The notes under the pieces were generated by a model, which was given only the letters and a program-made list of their open reading frames with translations, searched no databases and had not been told where the DNA came from. 64,000 nt of DNA from Aphrophora alni (Eukaryota > Arthropoda > Insecta > Hemiptera > Aphrophoridae), in NCBI GenBank assembly GCA_963513935.1, contig OY740772.1, forward strand, positions 10,758,098-10,822,097, in the 5' to 3' direction. This document shows positions 48,129 through 62,857 of the stretch, in pieces. A program made the position numbers and the translations under genes. Each line of letters starts with the position of its first letter. Position 1 is the stretch's first letter.

Positions 48129-50226
48129 TTCAATCTCATTACAGCTGATGAATTATTAACAACTCCAAGTTTCATAGAATAAATTTATATAAAGCTATAA
48201 AATTAAAGTAGATGGATTGACTCATTTCAAAATAATTTAAATATAAAAGTAACTCTCTGTTTTGTAATATTTTATAAAATTCGTTCCTTTAATAAACGTT
48301 TATTGTTTAGTTTAACAAACTTCAGCTCTCTGTGGATATACACAGGACAGTGCACAATTTTTCTCACTCAGTCATCCCTAAAACCAAATTAAACAATTTG
48401 TATTCAATAATTTTAGTTGGAAAGTTGTCACTCAATAAGTGAAAATGAACCACGTTGCCGTTGAAAAAACATTTAAATAAAGCCTAAACTTATGCCTTAA
48501 ACGGCTCCACAGTGTAAATCAAGCTTTACTGCGATCAACTTACATTAAATTTTTATTTTTTGACAATCACTCCTAAACCTGATTTTTTTTTTTTTTTTAC
48601 TTGCGAATTGTCAGAATAATTTGAGATTTTATATCTTATTCAGATTTAATATTTGGTTGATATAATCTTTAAGGCCAAATTTTTGACATAAGCTGTTTTG
48701 ATAATAATACATTTAACTTATTAAAAGAATGAACATTTGTGTTTTAACAAAGTTATTTATACAGGATGATTTTTAAGTCCCTTCTTTTTGTAATATGGTG
48801 TAAGTTAGAAATTTGAAACAGAGCATATCCATATTAGGAAATAAATACCTTGGTTTTGATGAGCTCACTGTCTGTCCAACTACAATGGGGGACGGCCCAG
48901 AGGAAACCAGAAGTAAATCCTAAATAAGAGCATAGGTTGTATATCAATTAATGGTCTTTGTTAGTAGAGTACAGTGCGGATCTCTAAATGTTTATCATAT
49001 CGAAAGTTCGGATTCTTATAGTTTTAAATGATTAAGTGCTGGAGCCATTTTTTACCGCCCTACTTTTTTGAAAGTTTACCCGAGAATGTTTTCCTACAAG
49101 CAGTTTGTTAGACACCTGAAAGAACTCTCATTTGTGGTGTTAATGAAATTAAATTTAGGTAATCACCGGAAATCCAAGATCTAGGAGTCAACTAAAAGAT
49201 TTTAATAGGATGAGGGTCATATGGTATGTCGTTTAACACCGCCTTTTTACCCTAAAAAATATGGTGAAATTGTAATTATAAAAAAGGATGAGTCGTTATT
49301 CTGTTATTAATTTATTTTCTACAACATTTTATAACTTAAATCATATAAAAAGAAAGGTAGGAGGGAAAGGATTTAACACTCACTCTGTATACAAACCAAA
49401 TTAAATAAATTTGAATCCAATACAGTAAAAATACCGATAAAATATCTATACTACGTTTGGTAGACTTATAAATGTTGTCTAAAAGATCACTGTTCAATCG
49501 ACGAAGCATGTATCGTACAATTTCACCACTTGACAAATACTTTCAGCAAAATGTCCTCATCCTTTGGCAAATAATGCTCATATGGCAATCCTATTTATTG
49601 TCAAAGTGAAAAAGTGTTTTTATTTATTTCCCATATACACGTAGTATAATACGTAATTAATGGAAACTTTGTTTAAAAAATAACGTGTTAGTGTAACACT
49701 TTACATAGTTTTTTTCTAATTATAAGAACTTTAAATACATATTATAAACACTTGAAAAAAATGAAAAATATTTTCTTTTCTATTACAGTTTTAAATGAAG
49801 GCAAAATTAAACTAAAGAACAACATTTCAGTGATAAAATGTGACATTTGGAATAACTGTGCAAATGTAACAATAAGGTTGGATTCTTGAACTAAATGGTG
49901 CACTTCCTTGTAGCAATAATTAATTGGATATATTGTATATATTTTACAAAACCTACATTATCGTTACGCGTGCTTTCGTGTTGCAATAATGTTGGTTTCA
50001 TGATGTACGTAAAAATAGTGTCGTCTAAACATGTATAATATAAGTACCTAGGCACATTAAACTAAAGTTAAGAAAATGTGGGAAATCCCAATTCCCAATC
50101 CCCTGCAGTAAATTCACTCCAGGTTGTAGTTGGTTGGTAAGAGTCGGTCCCGCGTTATATATACTCTTGTTCAGGGAACACACTGCTGTGCTCTGAACGA
50201 GGTGTCCTCTGAACGAGAGTGGGTAT

Positions 50227-50279
<53 letters not shown>

Positions 50280-51254
50280 GTTATGTTATGAGTAGAAAGT
50301 GTTGGCCAGTTTTATATTCAGGGTTCTCCTGAGTAAAACAAAAATGGTTTTTGGAATGTGTCTGTAGTCTGTAATCTGCACAGTCCTCTAAGCGAAACTA
50401 GTGGACCGATTTTAATCAAATTTGGCCATATTTTAGACAGATCTCAGGAATTGTTTTAATCAATTTTCGGATAACTCAATCTTTGTGTTGGCTGCCATAA
50501 AAACAAAATTACAATTTTGTCAAAATCAGCTCTAACAATTTGGATCAAATTTTGCTAAAATCTCAAACAAAACGAATTTGTGATCATAACTTGAATTATA
50601 CCCCAAGTCGTGTGTCGTCTGCAAAACACGACATAATGACCCAAACCTGTGAAGAAAGTATTTTTGTTCAGAAATAATTGGCAAAAAATATCCTTGACTG
50701 CCGTCAATAAAAATTCTTCTTTTTTTGAGGACGTTTTTGTGTTACAAGGAAGCAAGTTTATTCTGTAAATATTATACATGTACTCTCCCATTTTCCCTAG
50801 TCGCCCTTGAATCGTTTTAAATTTTTAACTGTCATATATTCAACGAGAATTTAGGTAATGAATTGTTTTGGTAGTTTTTATTTCATTTTTGGTATGATTG
50901 AGTGAGAAAGTTGTGCACTGTTTTTGCACTATTTTCTTATTATGTTTAGTTATAATGACTATGTTTAGTATGACTACATAGAAAAAAATACATAATAATA
51001 ATAATAATAATAATAATTGATTATTTATATACTAGGTATCAAAAATGTCCATGGACGCACATATTTTCGAAGTTTATTACAGCCTAAAAACACCATATTT
51101 TGGCCTTAAAAAGATAAATGAAATCCCGCCCCAAAATGTAGATTTTGGAGGCAACTCAAAATTTTCAAATATAAAGCCCCATTGAGTAATATCTCACTAT
51201 AAAGGTGTTGATTAGTAAAAAACTTACACTACAGACGGTAGGTACCTTGTGGTG
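48129..51254. other. non-coding stretch with repeat relics
   Basis: A possible small inverted-repeat element spans about 48768-49391 (tacaggatgatttttaagtc at the left, and in complement tacagagtgagtgttaaatc at the right). A (TA)n tract lies at 50229-50277, a dispersed repeat fragment near 50398-50430 (accgattttaatcaaatttg), and an (AAT)n tract at about 50993-51017. The minus frames 49336-49536 and 50555-50791 have no recognisable content. Confidence 0.45.
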
Positions 51255-51520
51255 TTCCATTTTTATGAATAAATATATTTAAAAAATTTCTATTCCACAA
51301 TAATATTTAATTGGGCCTAGGTATCGCCAGCTACAGCATTGTTGAAGACAACTTAAAGACTAAAGAATTGTTATGCACACAACAGAATAGGTCTTGAGAA
51401 AGTAAGTCAAAATGTCCTGTTAAGGAGGAGGGAGAGAGGTAACTTGTGTTAGATACGTTTTGCAACAGTGGTGAATTACTAAGATATAATTGTTCATTTA
51501 AAACTAAACTTAAGTTCTTA
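51255..51520 (-). mobile_element. decayed PLE 3' end
   Basis: On the minus strand this follows the same order as the 3' tail of the element at 11.6-14.0 kb: a tcaacaatgctgtagctggc block (like tcgtcaatgccgtaactggc there), cgatacc (like cgaaacc), then gggcc and an AT-rich end. On the plus strand, the segment with aaatgtcctgttaa corresponds to gaaattcccgttaa in the PLE left arm. Similarity is diverged and limited to the tail, and no endonuclease frame survives. Confidence 0.5.
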
Positions 51521-54496
51521 TTGATTATTCTTTTATTATATCTCTTATATTGTATTCTCTTATTATATTTTTTATATTATATTTCTATATTATATTCTCC
51601 CATTCTGCTATTATATCTCTTATATTATATTCAATTATTCTATCCAATTTATTTCATAATCCACACTCAGTATAATATTAAAGATAAACAATTATCACAG
51701 TACAGTTATTTTATTCAAGAACGATAGGAATTTACAGTAATCTAGAATATTAATTTAACTTAAAGTTTATTTTCTCAGAGATAAATATTAAGAGTGTAAA
51801 ACTAAATTTAAATTCTGACCTGTCGCCAATTTCATTTTGAGTAAAATAACGACATCTAGTTAGCGCAATTTTCTTCAAAATAAGAGTGTATTTAGTGACG
51901 TATTATGCGATAGTGGTATACATTTGGAAATTATGATTTAATTTACATTACCATGCCAAAATATGAGTTTTTAATAAAAAAACAAATTACTAAAGTTTCA
52001 GCTTACTAATTTTAAAGTTTATAAATTAATTATTCTTCCCATGATTTTTCGACGCCTGGTTTATTGCAACATATATCCTGCAAGACAACAAGATCTACTG
52101 CACACTAAACTATACAAATACAAGAACACAAAGCAAGACAGACAGACGAAGCAAAACATCCCTTGAGGAACGGATGTTAAAGTAGACGTTAAAATACAAC
52201 ATGTTATAAATGATAGTCTATTTGAAGTTAAGACACACACCATACATTTAAGTTACGTCTTCTTAGAAGGAAGCATGTCTGAACATTTTCCAACTAATAA
52301 GTGTTGTCCTTTTTGTTGAAAAATATGTTTTAATTCCGAAATTTATGTTTAAACTTATATTATTATTGGCTTCGTATAATATGGTATGTAAATAACAATT
52401 TTTATTATTTTTTAACAACTTCTTTCCCATTTTCATTGTTGTTAAAAGAAACCTCTCGGTTATAAAAAGGGTAGACAATAAAATAAATTAAAGACCCTTG
52501 AATACTCAAATAGTGTCTGGGTTGACAAAGAACAAGATTTGATCAAGAGAAACCTGGCAGGAAAGAGAAGAACCTAAATCAATATTACATGAAAGAACTG
52601 TAAATCCCTCGGTATTGCCAAAACAGTACTCGCTAAACTGAGCCCCTAAAGGGTTACCTTTAAATGTTAGCATATTATTAATTAAAACCGTTTACTTATC
52701 AGATCGGGGTAATGTAATATACAGTAATAAATATCAGGATTTCTTGATTACAAAGCAACAAATATTTTTGTAAATACTTTCAGATTGTTTCACACCCCTA
52801 GTTGAAAGTTTTACTCCAGACCCAAGATTCTATTTCAGTTTTAAAAACACGCATGAAACGCGTGACCTCCACAGCAAAGTATTGGGATTTATTATCCCTT
52901 AGTATCATAGAACCACTTTAGAATACATTATCTACTAGGGTCTAACTTATTTATATTCTTTATGTCTTACTAAGACTGTAGAGTTTACTAAGTTTTTATT
53001 AACATACATAATAACATTTTTATTTGTTTTGTTTTATATAAAAGTTATTGTTAAAATTCTTTAACGTTATAGCATTCTTGAAGGTAGAATTTATATACAT
53101 ATTTGTATACAGAATACTTTATATATCAATAAAGAAAAGTACAGTGTATGTGTAAAACAAAATAATAATGTATTTTTCATATGGATAATTAAATATATAT
53201 ATGTTGATTCTTCCACTCATCGGCTCACTGTTATGAGTGTGAACAAACTTGATGGAACCTAGATGGATCTCCAGTTTTTGTGCTGTATTCTGGGATTGGA
53301 TGCCATCTCATTCTCTTCCCTGCAGGTCTCTCTTGAACAACGCTTCTCTTTGACTCTGTCGCTATTAGAGTTTTAAAAGAGGAAAGTGATTTTATCATTT
53401 TTTTTATAAGGTGATAATGACCAAAAAAATTCCGCCTTTAAAGAACAAGAAAAAGTATGTATAATATAGAAGTGTGTATAATATTAAGAAAATTGTCATA
53501 AAACGATATAGCTTGGGGATTAGAAATGATATTTTATACGTAAGTGTTTAATTTTTCAAAGTCTTACGATACCAACAATAGTATTTTCTCGTTGCACAGT
53601 TAATTTGATAATGATGGATTGCTGTTAATATGGTTTAGTCGGACATTTTCCTTTGAAATTCGATTATAAAACTGATACAAGACGTTTTGAAAGTATAAAT
53701 CAACTCTCGTTTTCAAGTGATAAACCTAGAGTATGAAAATAGTGAAAACACCAAGATAGCTATTTAAGAGCCATTTTGAAAACTAAAGTTAAAACTTAAA
53801 CTGAGATAGGAAGCCAGCCCTAAAGCTTGGTCTGAGCCTACAAAACTAGAACTAAATACGCATTCACATATTAATAATTTATTCTAGTAAGCTGTAATTT
53901 AATAATATTTCGATCTTGATTCTACTGTTAACAAGCGACTCTACATAAAAATGTATCTTTTTTTAATAATTGTCTTCAATATACACACGTTAACGTGAAA
54001 TAGTTATATAAACCGCAATAATGGCGGCTTATTTGATAGTTTGGGAAGTGACGACTCCATATACCCGAGATTAACTTTTCAGTGTCGTTATGGGTTCTAC
54101 TTTTCAAAGAATCTAGTCGTCTTTTCAAATCCTCTTCTAAGTTCTGGATAAAGAGAATATTGTCTTTTGATTAGGGGTTTTCTTCTTACTGTTCTCCTCT
54201 TTTCAACTTTATGACCTCTTCCAACTTTGCCTTTACTGTGGATCCGGTTCGATCGGACCTCTTCTTTCCTAATTCACTCCAAACGAGTTAAATGGGTTGA
54301 AATCGGGAAGATACATTGTGGGCTGTCAGATTTTATGGAAGTACAAAGCGACATACAGTTTAATAAAAACACTAAGGAAACAAACAGGAGATTAAACACA
54401 TATACCAAAGCCTAAATTAGGGAAATGAATACGATATTCTTGGACCAGAATTGCTGTTGCGGAGCTTTTTGGCTTCTCAATGACCGCTGACGTAAG
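51521..54496. other. non-coding stretch, no gene seen
   Basis: An imperfect AT-rich tandem repeat built on ttatatctcttatatt lies at about 51530-51650 and produces the open frame 51446-51727. 54045-54075 is a diverged copy of the dispersed segment at 30150. Other frames (52061, 52263, 54227) are unsupported. Confidence 0.45.
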
Positions 54497-55352
54497 CGAG
54501 GTAAAAATCCCCTCTTTCAATGGTCACATTTGTACACATGGAGATGTAGCACCCGTTTCTGAATCTAGGAAAAGAAATATATATATATATTTTGTTATCG
54601 TATCTGAAGGACTGTGGCCTGTGATAAATATATTATGAAATGTACATTTCCAGTCGAAATTCATCTTTTATTGATAAAAGGTAAAAAGAAATTTCTTTAA
54701 CAACATTTAAATCTATTATTTATATAAAAATGGTTAATATCTCATTAAAATGTATTTTATCTCACTTTATTATTTGGGTTAATGGACAGATAAATATAAC
54801 CAAATAACCGAAACCTAGGTTTGTGTTAAAGTTTATATTACCAAAGTAAAAGTACCAAACCACCAGGTAATGATGAGTAACGACTTCCAGTAGAAAATTC
54901 TTAAAGATGTTGTACAACTTTGACAATGTTTAGGATCTTGTGCAAGTCTTAAATGTTTTACACAAAATTTAGTCTTTCATAAAAAGATGGATTATCCCTG
55001 CATGAAAACATCTGATTACTTCATTCCTTAATTTTATTAAATAGACATCGCTGTTTTATTTTAATATAATGTTTCAAAATTATTCTCTATTATCAATTTT
55101 CTTTTACAAATCAATCGACCCTTTGATTTCGGTCACTAAATTTCGTTTTTAATAAGATTTCAGTCATCTAAGAGGTATGCCACCTCTTTATCAGCGAATG
55201 AAATTTTCATTTTTACAGACAATTTTCATTCGAAATTTGATGAGATAATAAACCTTACATTCTGATTGGGGGGAGTGTATGTTTGTTTCATTGACGATGC
55301 ATACTTACATCTAAAATCTGTACATTATTTCTGTCATATTTACTTGATACTG
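54497..55352. repeat. 0.85-kb tandem duplication, copy A
   Basis: A diverged direct repeat of 55353-56170. Shared landmarks are acatggagat near 54537 (atatggagat near 55403), aaagtaaaagtaccaaa at 54843 (55699), ggatcttgtgcaagtct at about 54931 (55787), and acattctgattggg at about 55257 (56067). The offset falls from 856 to 810 bp, so indels have accumulated. No coding content. Confidence 0.75.
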
Positions 55353-56170
55353 AAGTAATCGCCTTCATCCATAGGACATTTTTCAATGGGCATGGTGTTG
55401 AACATATGGAGATTTAGTAGCCCTTTTACCATCTGGGCAAGAAATATATATAAAGGAAAAGAGCTTATGATTAATTTAGAGTTGAACTCTTCGAGTCCAA
55501 ATATTTTTACTTTATTTTTAAAGTATAAAATGTAAGCTACAATAAAATTTAAATCAATAAAGAGAAATTTAATATTGCATTAAATATTTTTTTCTTCTCT
55601 GTTTTTACTAAATCCTTTTGTAAAATTATTGCAGTTAACGAACAGATGAATACAAACAAATAACCGAAATGTATTATCGTGTTAAAGTTTATATTACTAA
55701 AGTAAAAGTACCAAAACACCCGCTAATGATGAGTAATGACTTCCTTTGGGAAATTCTTAAAGAAGTTGTCCAACTTTGTCAAAGTTTAGGATCTTGTGCA
55801 AGTCTGAAATGTTTATCACCAAAGTTTGTCTTTGTTACAAAGATTGATTATCCTTGCCTGAAAACTTCTGATTACTTCATTCCTTAATTTTGTTAAATAG
55901 AAATCGCTGTTTTATTTAACACAGTGATTAACAATATATTGTCTTTTACATACTACTTAGCTCTTTGGTTTAGGTAACTGAATCTTATATTTAACTTATT
56001 ATATTGTCGTTTTTGAGATATCGAAAATATTATATCATCATATTTGTAGTTTCCATTTCAAACCTAACATTCTGATTGGGTAGAGTGTATGTTTGTTTTG
56101 GTGATTTTGATTACATACATGTATGATTTCTGTCATATTTATTTAATACTGGAGGAAACCCCTCCGGCCA
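55353..56170. repeat. 0.85-kb tandem duplication, copy B
   Basis: The second copy, clearly more diverged from copy A than the two 7-kb units are from each other, so this is an older event. The frame 55669-55887 exists only in this copy (stops in copy A), which argues against coding. Confidence 0.75.
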
Positions 56171-58551
56171 CAGTTACTTTACGTTAGTCTGATTTGTTTT
56201 GTTAGAATCTCTCTCTTCTCATTTGCGAATTTTCGATAGTTGTCAATTTAATAACATGTTGTATTGTTTGTGCCCACGGCAGTTTTGCCTTGTGGAAGTT
56301 GGATTTTCCTTCGAGTTTCCCTCCCACGGCAGTTTCATAAATTAAAATCACCTCAAATGTTTAATCTTCAAAACTCTAATAATAATATTTATTATTATAA
56401 AACACCTTTCAATTACGTACATATTTATTATTGCTCACATGAATGTTACCAATGTAATCCCAATAACGTACAGAATCTTCTCGAAATCATTAGGAAGAGT
56501 TCTTAAAACTGAAACTACTGCACGTATTTAAACAAAGTTTTCGTTTCCAATTAGAGTCTTAATCATAGACAAACTGAAACACTAACAAAACACATGTTGT
56601 TACTAAAATGTGTGAAATATATCTAAATATATGGTAAGAAAACGATGCATATATTTTCTCACCTATACACCCCAAAACTAATTCAAAACCAACCAAAAGT
56701 AGTCGTTAAACCAAATTATCAATTTGGTAGTTATTAAATGACCATGAACTCCGCCATTGAAATAATATTTATTTATTTAAATATAGAATTTACATTCGAA
56801 ATTGATAATCCATCTCCATGGTAGGGTTTGAAGCTTTGAAATTAGTAGTTCTTTTACTGCCGTCAAACGGTGCACGTATGGTAACTTCAATGACGTATTT
56901 TACAACACTAGCGCATTCTGAACATCAACTCTCAACACTACAACTAAAGCCTCACATTGTACGCTACAGGATTTATTCTCTTATGTACAATTCAATTATT
57001 TAAATACCGACCAAAACTTCCTTCACTTGTGCCATTACACATCCACTGTGCAAATCGTATTTGAGTAGTATTGAAACTTGAATGACGGCTGCCCAGATCC
57101 ATTTTTATTTTTGCAAATTATTCCTGAACCAGAATAATTTGTTACTTGTAACTTTGCACACGTGTTTATGTCATTAAACTTAATTTTTTAAGTAACATTT
57201 GGAACGTTACGTCTTGTGTAAACAGCCTTATGTTTATTTACCGTTAACTTACAAACCGACTTATCGGGAAATACGGCGACCAATAAGTTTTGTTTGGGTT
57301 CTTAGTGGTAACACTTTAGCGAAATTTCATCAAAATCGTTAGAGCAGATTTTGAGATATTATTTTGTGATTTTCTTATTCCAACTACGTCCAAAAATTTA
57401 AGTTAAAAAAAAACGGTCTTGAGATACGGCTAAAATATGGTCACATACGATTTTGTTTAATAGTTTTACGCGTTAGTGCCGTAGAACATGAGACAATGGT
57501 CAATCAAATGTAATTAGAAAATCACATTTTTTTCCCTAGAGGAACTCAAAATATCGGTACCCGCAAAAGAAACTTCAATTTTGATGATCCATCACACAAT
57601 TTTCTTTTATATGTGGGAAAGTAAAAGAAGGATATCCTATTTTTTTTACATCGTAAAGAGGTTATGTCTCTAGAACTACTGCAGATGGTAAAAACTCAAA
57701 ATTTTGGCTTACTAAATGATTTTTAGTTTGACAATGATTGACGTAATAGGCGTAGTGGGGTCACTTCTTAAACAAAAAGTTCATTGAGCAGTGTAAAAAA
57801 TGTAAACAGTAAGACAAGCCAGACAGAATTGGTAGGGCGAATTAATAATTATAAATAATTTAAGAAAAATTAGCAAGAAGACAACGTTTAAATGTCTACG
57901 TCATCATCGTCTAACACTTTCAGTATGTGTACATGTCACACCTGATGATGACATATGGTAACTTTGTCTTGTTGGTAAAGTGTATCTGTGAAGATTTGTG
58001 ATTTTATTTAGGGATTGAAACTTACATAAGTGTTGCTCATTTCAAGTGTATATTATTAATCGTGTTTTTATCTATGTGTGTGTGTTAGATCAAGCTTTAT
58101 TGTAACAATGTTTGATTTAGTGTATAAAAATGACCCATTATAAAACAGAAAGTACCTGAATGTATTGTGAAGACATTTATAACGCTCATAAAAATAACTT
58201 TTGAAAATGTAATAGCCTTTCTACTTCAAATCCCTTTCGCAAATTATCTTCTTCATAACTACTTCCAGGTTATATGGTTTTATGGGGAAACGGTTACGTA
58301 TAGTTTAAAGTTTTAAATAAATAAGCATTTCATGTATATTCAGTCGTATAACCTACTTTAACGAACATTTGTTTAAAAAATATATATAAAACAATAACAA
58401 CAATTATTAATGGTGCAAAAACATTGCACAAATTGTCTCACTCAACAATTTCCAAATCCAAATAAAAATCATTTAAAACTCATCGTCATCAAAAATGTAA
58501 CTTGAATAGTTGTCGCTATAAAAGTAAAAAAAAAACTATGGACACCTTGTT

Positions 58552-58620
<69 letters not shown>

Positions 58621-61600
58621 ATATATTATATATATATATATAATATATTATTAATGTTTAAAGTTCATAAACGCGTTTTCAGTGTAAATCTCATTTCATC
58701 AAAATATAGCTTAAAATTTCGAGGTAGATTTTTTGTCAATAATTCCTGTACACTACTATTTCATAGTGATTTCGTACACGATTTTGAATAATTAATTTTC
58801 CCATTTTTTTCAAATCTAAAACCAATTTTTAGAAAATCAAAATTGCTTTATTATAGAACTACAATCTAAAAATAACTTCATATTCAATCACGACTTTGGA
58901 CCTCAGGACGTAATAATTATATGAAAGAAAAAGTAAATGAGCGATTCACTTATACAGTTGGAAAGCTGTATACCTGTAATATCTAAAGCGGTAGTTTTTG
59001 TGAAATTTTAATACTTATAGCTGTATTCATTTGTTTGTAACATAAGGTTTAAGGTTACTAATTGTCATATTCAATCAAAATCTGTTTAGATAATCTTTGT
59101 ATTTTTCATATTTTCCATGATAACTTTTTTTATGAACAGCGATGGACACGTTTTGTGTTAAACTTTAGGGGCATAAATGAGAAAAAAACTTTAGAAAAAC
59201 ATTAGAGGTGACCTTGAAGAATGTAATTGTATACTTGTTTAACCCTAAGGCTGAGGGATTTAAACAATAATTTGAGATGATAATAATTGGATTCAGAGTT
59301 TTGAGTGGAATAGAAAGTATTACAAGAAAGGGTGGAATAAGAAAGGAGCACCTTTAGGACAGGCTAAAAGTTGAAACGCTGAAAAAGGCAATCAAAAAGA
59401 TATGTTTGCAATGCTTTTGTTGCGTAATGAGGATACAGGAAATCATAATGCTTGAAAGAACTATAGAGTGAATTGAAAAGGAAAAGACTGGAAATTCATG
59501 AACCAAAAGGATGGTTCAAGTTCTGGAGAAGTTCCAGGAGAAGAATGGAAAATATTGAAAAAGAGTAAGCATGGAGACAAAGTTGAGTGTGGAAGAGATT
59601 GTACTAGATGTCCTGCCAATCAAAGATGTTAATGAATAATTCTGTGACGCAAGAACAGCTAAATTATCTCTTCGTCTGCTTGAAAGCTTTTCAGGTTTTT
59701 GAAGTCAACATATCTAGATCCTGCCAATGTTTTTCAAGCCCCCATCATTCTCTCAATAAGTACGTTAATAGTGCAATTTTTAAACCTCCACTACAAGCGA
59801 GAGCGCTAACCTCTAGACTAACCAGCCTGTCACAAATGTTGAGATACGTCATACATAAGGTATCCCAAAAAATGAACCCTAATTAATTATCTTAGTTAGG
59901 TTAGGAATGTAGTTTTCGTAAAAAAATTGGGAATGCAAACGTTGTAATGTTTTAACTGAAGAATGATATAGTGACATTAGATTCTACGATGAGGTAAGGA
60001 TGAATGCCGTCTTTAGATCAAATAAAAAATTTAAATTTAAAACCCCTATTTATCGTTAGACTTTCCACCATAAGTAAGGGTCTACAACGTTAAAAACAGG
60101 TACAGAACCAATGAAGAGGTCTCTGAAGGTCCTGTTAAGGGTAAATTTGTAGTAGTGACGTGGACTTTCACTTTAATAGTTTCTCTCCATTTATAAATTA
60201 CAAGATCAAAATGTTAACTTAAGATAAAGGTAAATGTATTTCTGTAACCTATATTAAGGATTTGTAAAGGACTAAAGGTGTGAGTGAGAAGGCGAACAAC
60301 GGACAAAAGGAAGCAGTGAAAGTTTTTAACAGCCATAATTATTTATTTAAATTTGTAGGTTTTAATTTCACTTATCTCATTTGCATAATTACTTTTCCCT
60401 TGTAGTTTGTTCTTTTATAATAAAATATTAAATAAAATTTCATTGAATTACTTCACAATACATAGTATGATGGGTTGATGATAAGTGTATCTAAAAGCAT
60501 GATCCAGTGTTGTTAATTTCCTTTTTCATTTGTATTTCGTATAAATTTACTACATGTCAAAAAATGTTTTGTGTATTTATACATTTTGAGGTACTTTTAA
60601 CCTAAACATATTTTGAGTATTATGACAGACGTTTCTATTAATATTAGATTTTATCTATAACTCAAAATCTGCGGGGAAAACATTTTCGGAAAATGATAAA
60701 ATTCAAAATAACTATTTTCACTAAATCAGCTGCAACGATATTGATGAAATTTAACCTTTAACGACATTGAAACAACTATTGGTCGCCATCTACTGTGAAA
60801 AAAACCAGTCAATAGTTACGATTAAAACTATAAAATGAACAACGGGGTTTTTTCGTTTAGGTTTATTATTTTTCAAAAACGACTAATAATATTTCAATGA
60901 AATCTTTGTGAAATATGAAGATTTATAACTCAAACTAAAAATAAAACCTTTATATAAAAGATAATTACGGTTCGTAAGTGACAGGAAAAATACCAAAAAT
61001 TTTCTTGAATTTGTTGTCAGGTTACGTTAAAAAACATGTTTTTGTATTACGTATTTTTTCCAAATTTCACTGAAATTTTATCGAAATTTCTCATCAATTT
61101 TCAGATGTTGTATTTTGATGAAATATTTTCTTCATGTCTCATGATTTTTCTTTTAACTGAAAAAGCTTTTTTTTTTACGATGTGGAACAAAAGTTTTAAT
61201 TTAGTCTGTATTAAAACAAAATCCTTAGAATCCATTTCAGGAAAATTGGCGTTTCGCTCCTAGGGCAGGTTTTACTTCTAATTTTATACTTTATTGGTTT
61301 TTCTTATGTATATAATAAAATGTGTGTGAAATGTATGTACATTGTCTACATATAAAGATGGAAGTATTATATACAGGAAAGTCAGTGCATAGTTTAAGTA
61401 AAACTAAGTTATATAAAATTAAATGAAGCCTAGTTTCATAATTCACCTTGTGTTTGTAAAATACACGATTCCATTCATGTTCAGTTATAAAGCATAATGT
61501 TAATACATTAAACAGTATTTTGATGTTAATGTATCCAGGCCGCTGGAATAACGTCAAAGAGACCTGCTAATGGGCAAACCATGTTGACTTCAAATACACG

Positions 61601-62344
61601 GGGGAGGGATATACTTTTATTGACAAAAAGTCTGAATCGTTATAATTCTGCTTGTTACAAAATTATAATCATGAAAGTTATAAAGTCAACTGATATTAAA
61701 AATTTAATTAATTGAAAACATTTGTCAGTAAATACAGGATACAGGAGAGGTATTCCTAGAATGGAAACGGAGATTTTTAATTAGTTCAGATTATTTGTTT
61801 CTGAAATCGTGTTGCTCATAACTTTAATTCTACTCTCTTATTAATCATATTTATTACAGACTCTCCATCCAGTACAGTAAGAAAAGAAGTTAGTATACAA
61901 GGAGTAAGTGCTCAATTTGTTTACCTTCTTCATTGTTGAAGACTATCTGGAATGCTGATTATCATTTTTTAAATAAGTTCTTTATCTGAAAACGTCATCA
62001 AATGCGTCTTTTATGTGCACTTAGTCATTTAAACACTTCAATTTATAATACCATGTCTTCCCTCTCCATTCCTAAAAATAAGTGATAAGAGTTCCCCTAG
62101 GATCCTATTTAACAACTCATTTTTTTCTGAATTACATTGATCGAGGACGTTTTATAGAGGAAATCGCTTAAATAATACGAAGAGACGCAGTCAGTGTTGG
62201 AACAAATTTCAAGGTTCTTTTACGTTTATGTTCAACACAACAACCACAACATGTGGGAATGTACAAAATTATATTCATGAATGTTATTATAGTATTAACA
62301 ATTATATTTTGAAATAAATGTTAAAAATTGTATAAAATATGTTC
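56171..62344. other. long non-coding stretch, no gene seen
   Basis: Contains fragments of a dispersed family (minus strand at 57320-57352, plus strand at 60724-60755, word agctgcaacgatattgatga), a long TA tract (58556-58650), and an inverted pair gtcatcatc / gatgatgac at about 57900-57955. The purine-rich segment 59220-59600 looks different from its surroundings but has no open frame. The frames at 56264, 56818, 59608, 61036 and 61291 are unsupported. Confidence 0.45.
58556..58650. repeat. (TA)n microsatellite, interrupted
   Basis: TA dinucleotides with several TT or AA interruptions, which make it locally palindromic. Confidence 0.9.
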
Positions 62345-62760
62345 CGCGAACGTGGGTGAGATATGTGGATGACATTTTTGCAGTTTTAGACAAAAATAAA
62401 AATCTTGAAGCGTTTTGTGACGTTATCAATGGATTTTACCCAACCATACAGTTTACAACTAAAGTTTAAAATATAATAATCCTCCATTTTTTTATTTAAA
62501 TGTGTTGAGAAAAAGTAATAGTTTATCGTTTAGTGTTTATAGAAAACTTACACACAGAGATAGATTTATAACTAAGGATTCACACCATTCACCCGCGCAT
62601 AATAGAACAGCTTTCAATTCTATGGTCCACTGGTTAATAAACTTACCTCTTTCTAAAGAATATAACGAAAAAGAACTTCAATATATTTTATGGAGCTGCA
62701 ACTTTTAATGGTTATCCAAAAGGAATAATAGATAATATAATAAATAAAGAAAGCTAAATG
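62345..62760 (+). pseudogene. second Penelope-like RT, C-terminal relic
   Basis: The first register contains WVRYVDDIFAVLD, the catalytic YVDD at 62362-62373, and ends at TAA 62467-62469. Another register (about 62480-62708) continues with LSFSVYRKLTH and HHSPAHNRTAFNSMVHWLINLPLS, the block that follows YVDD in Penelope RTs. A third register follows after 62700 (FNGYPKGIIDNIINK). At least two frame changes and several stops. It belongs to a different PLE lineage from the 11.6-14.0-kb element, since shared residues are limited to family motifs. Confidence 0.8.
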
Positions 62761-62856
62761 TAAGATAATTAAGGAATCGAGAAGTACTCTTGTAGCCAGT
62801 ATGCCTCGACAACTATGGGTTAAAACTGCATTTGCTCCTCCAATCTTAAGTATTGT

Positions 62857-62857
62857 G

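Noticed and set aside
57943..57965. Another CTGATGA-T-hairpin
   Set aside because: The stem GACA/TGTC is present, but the bases after it read TTGT and not GAAA, so the second box is missing. It may be a further decayed copy.
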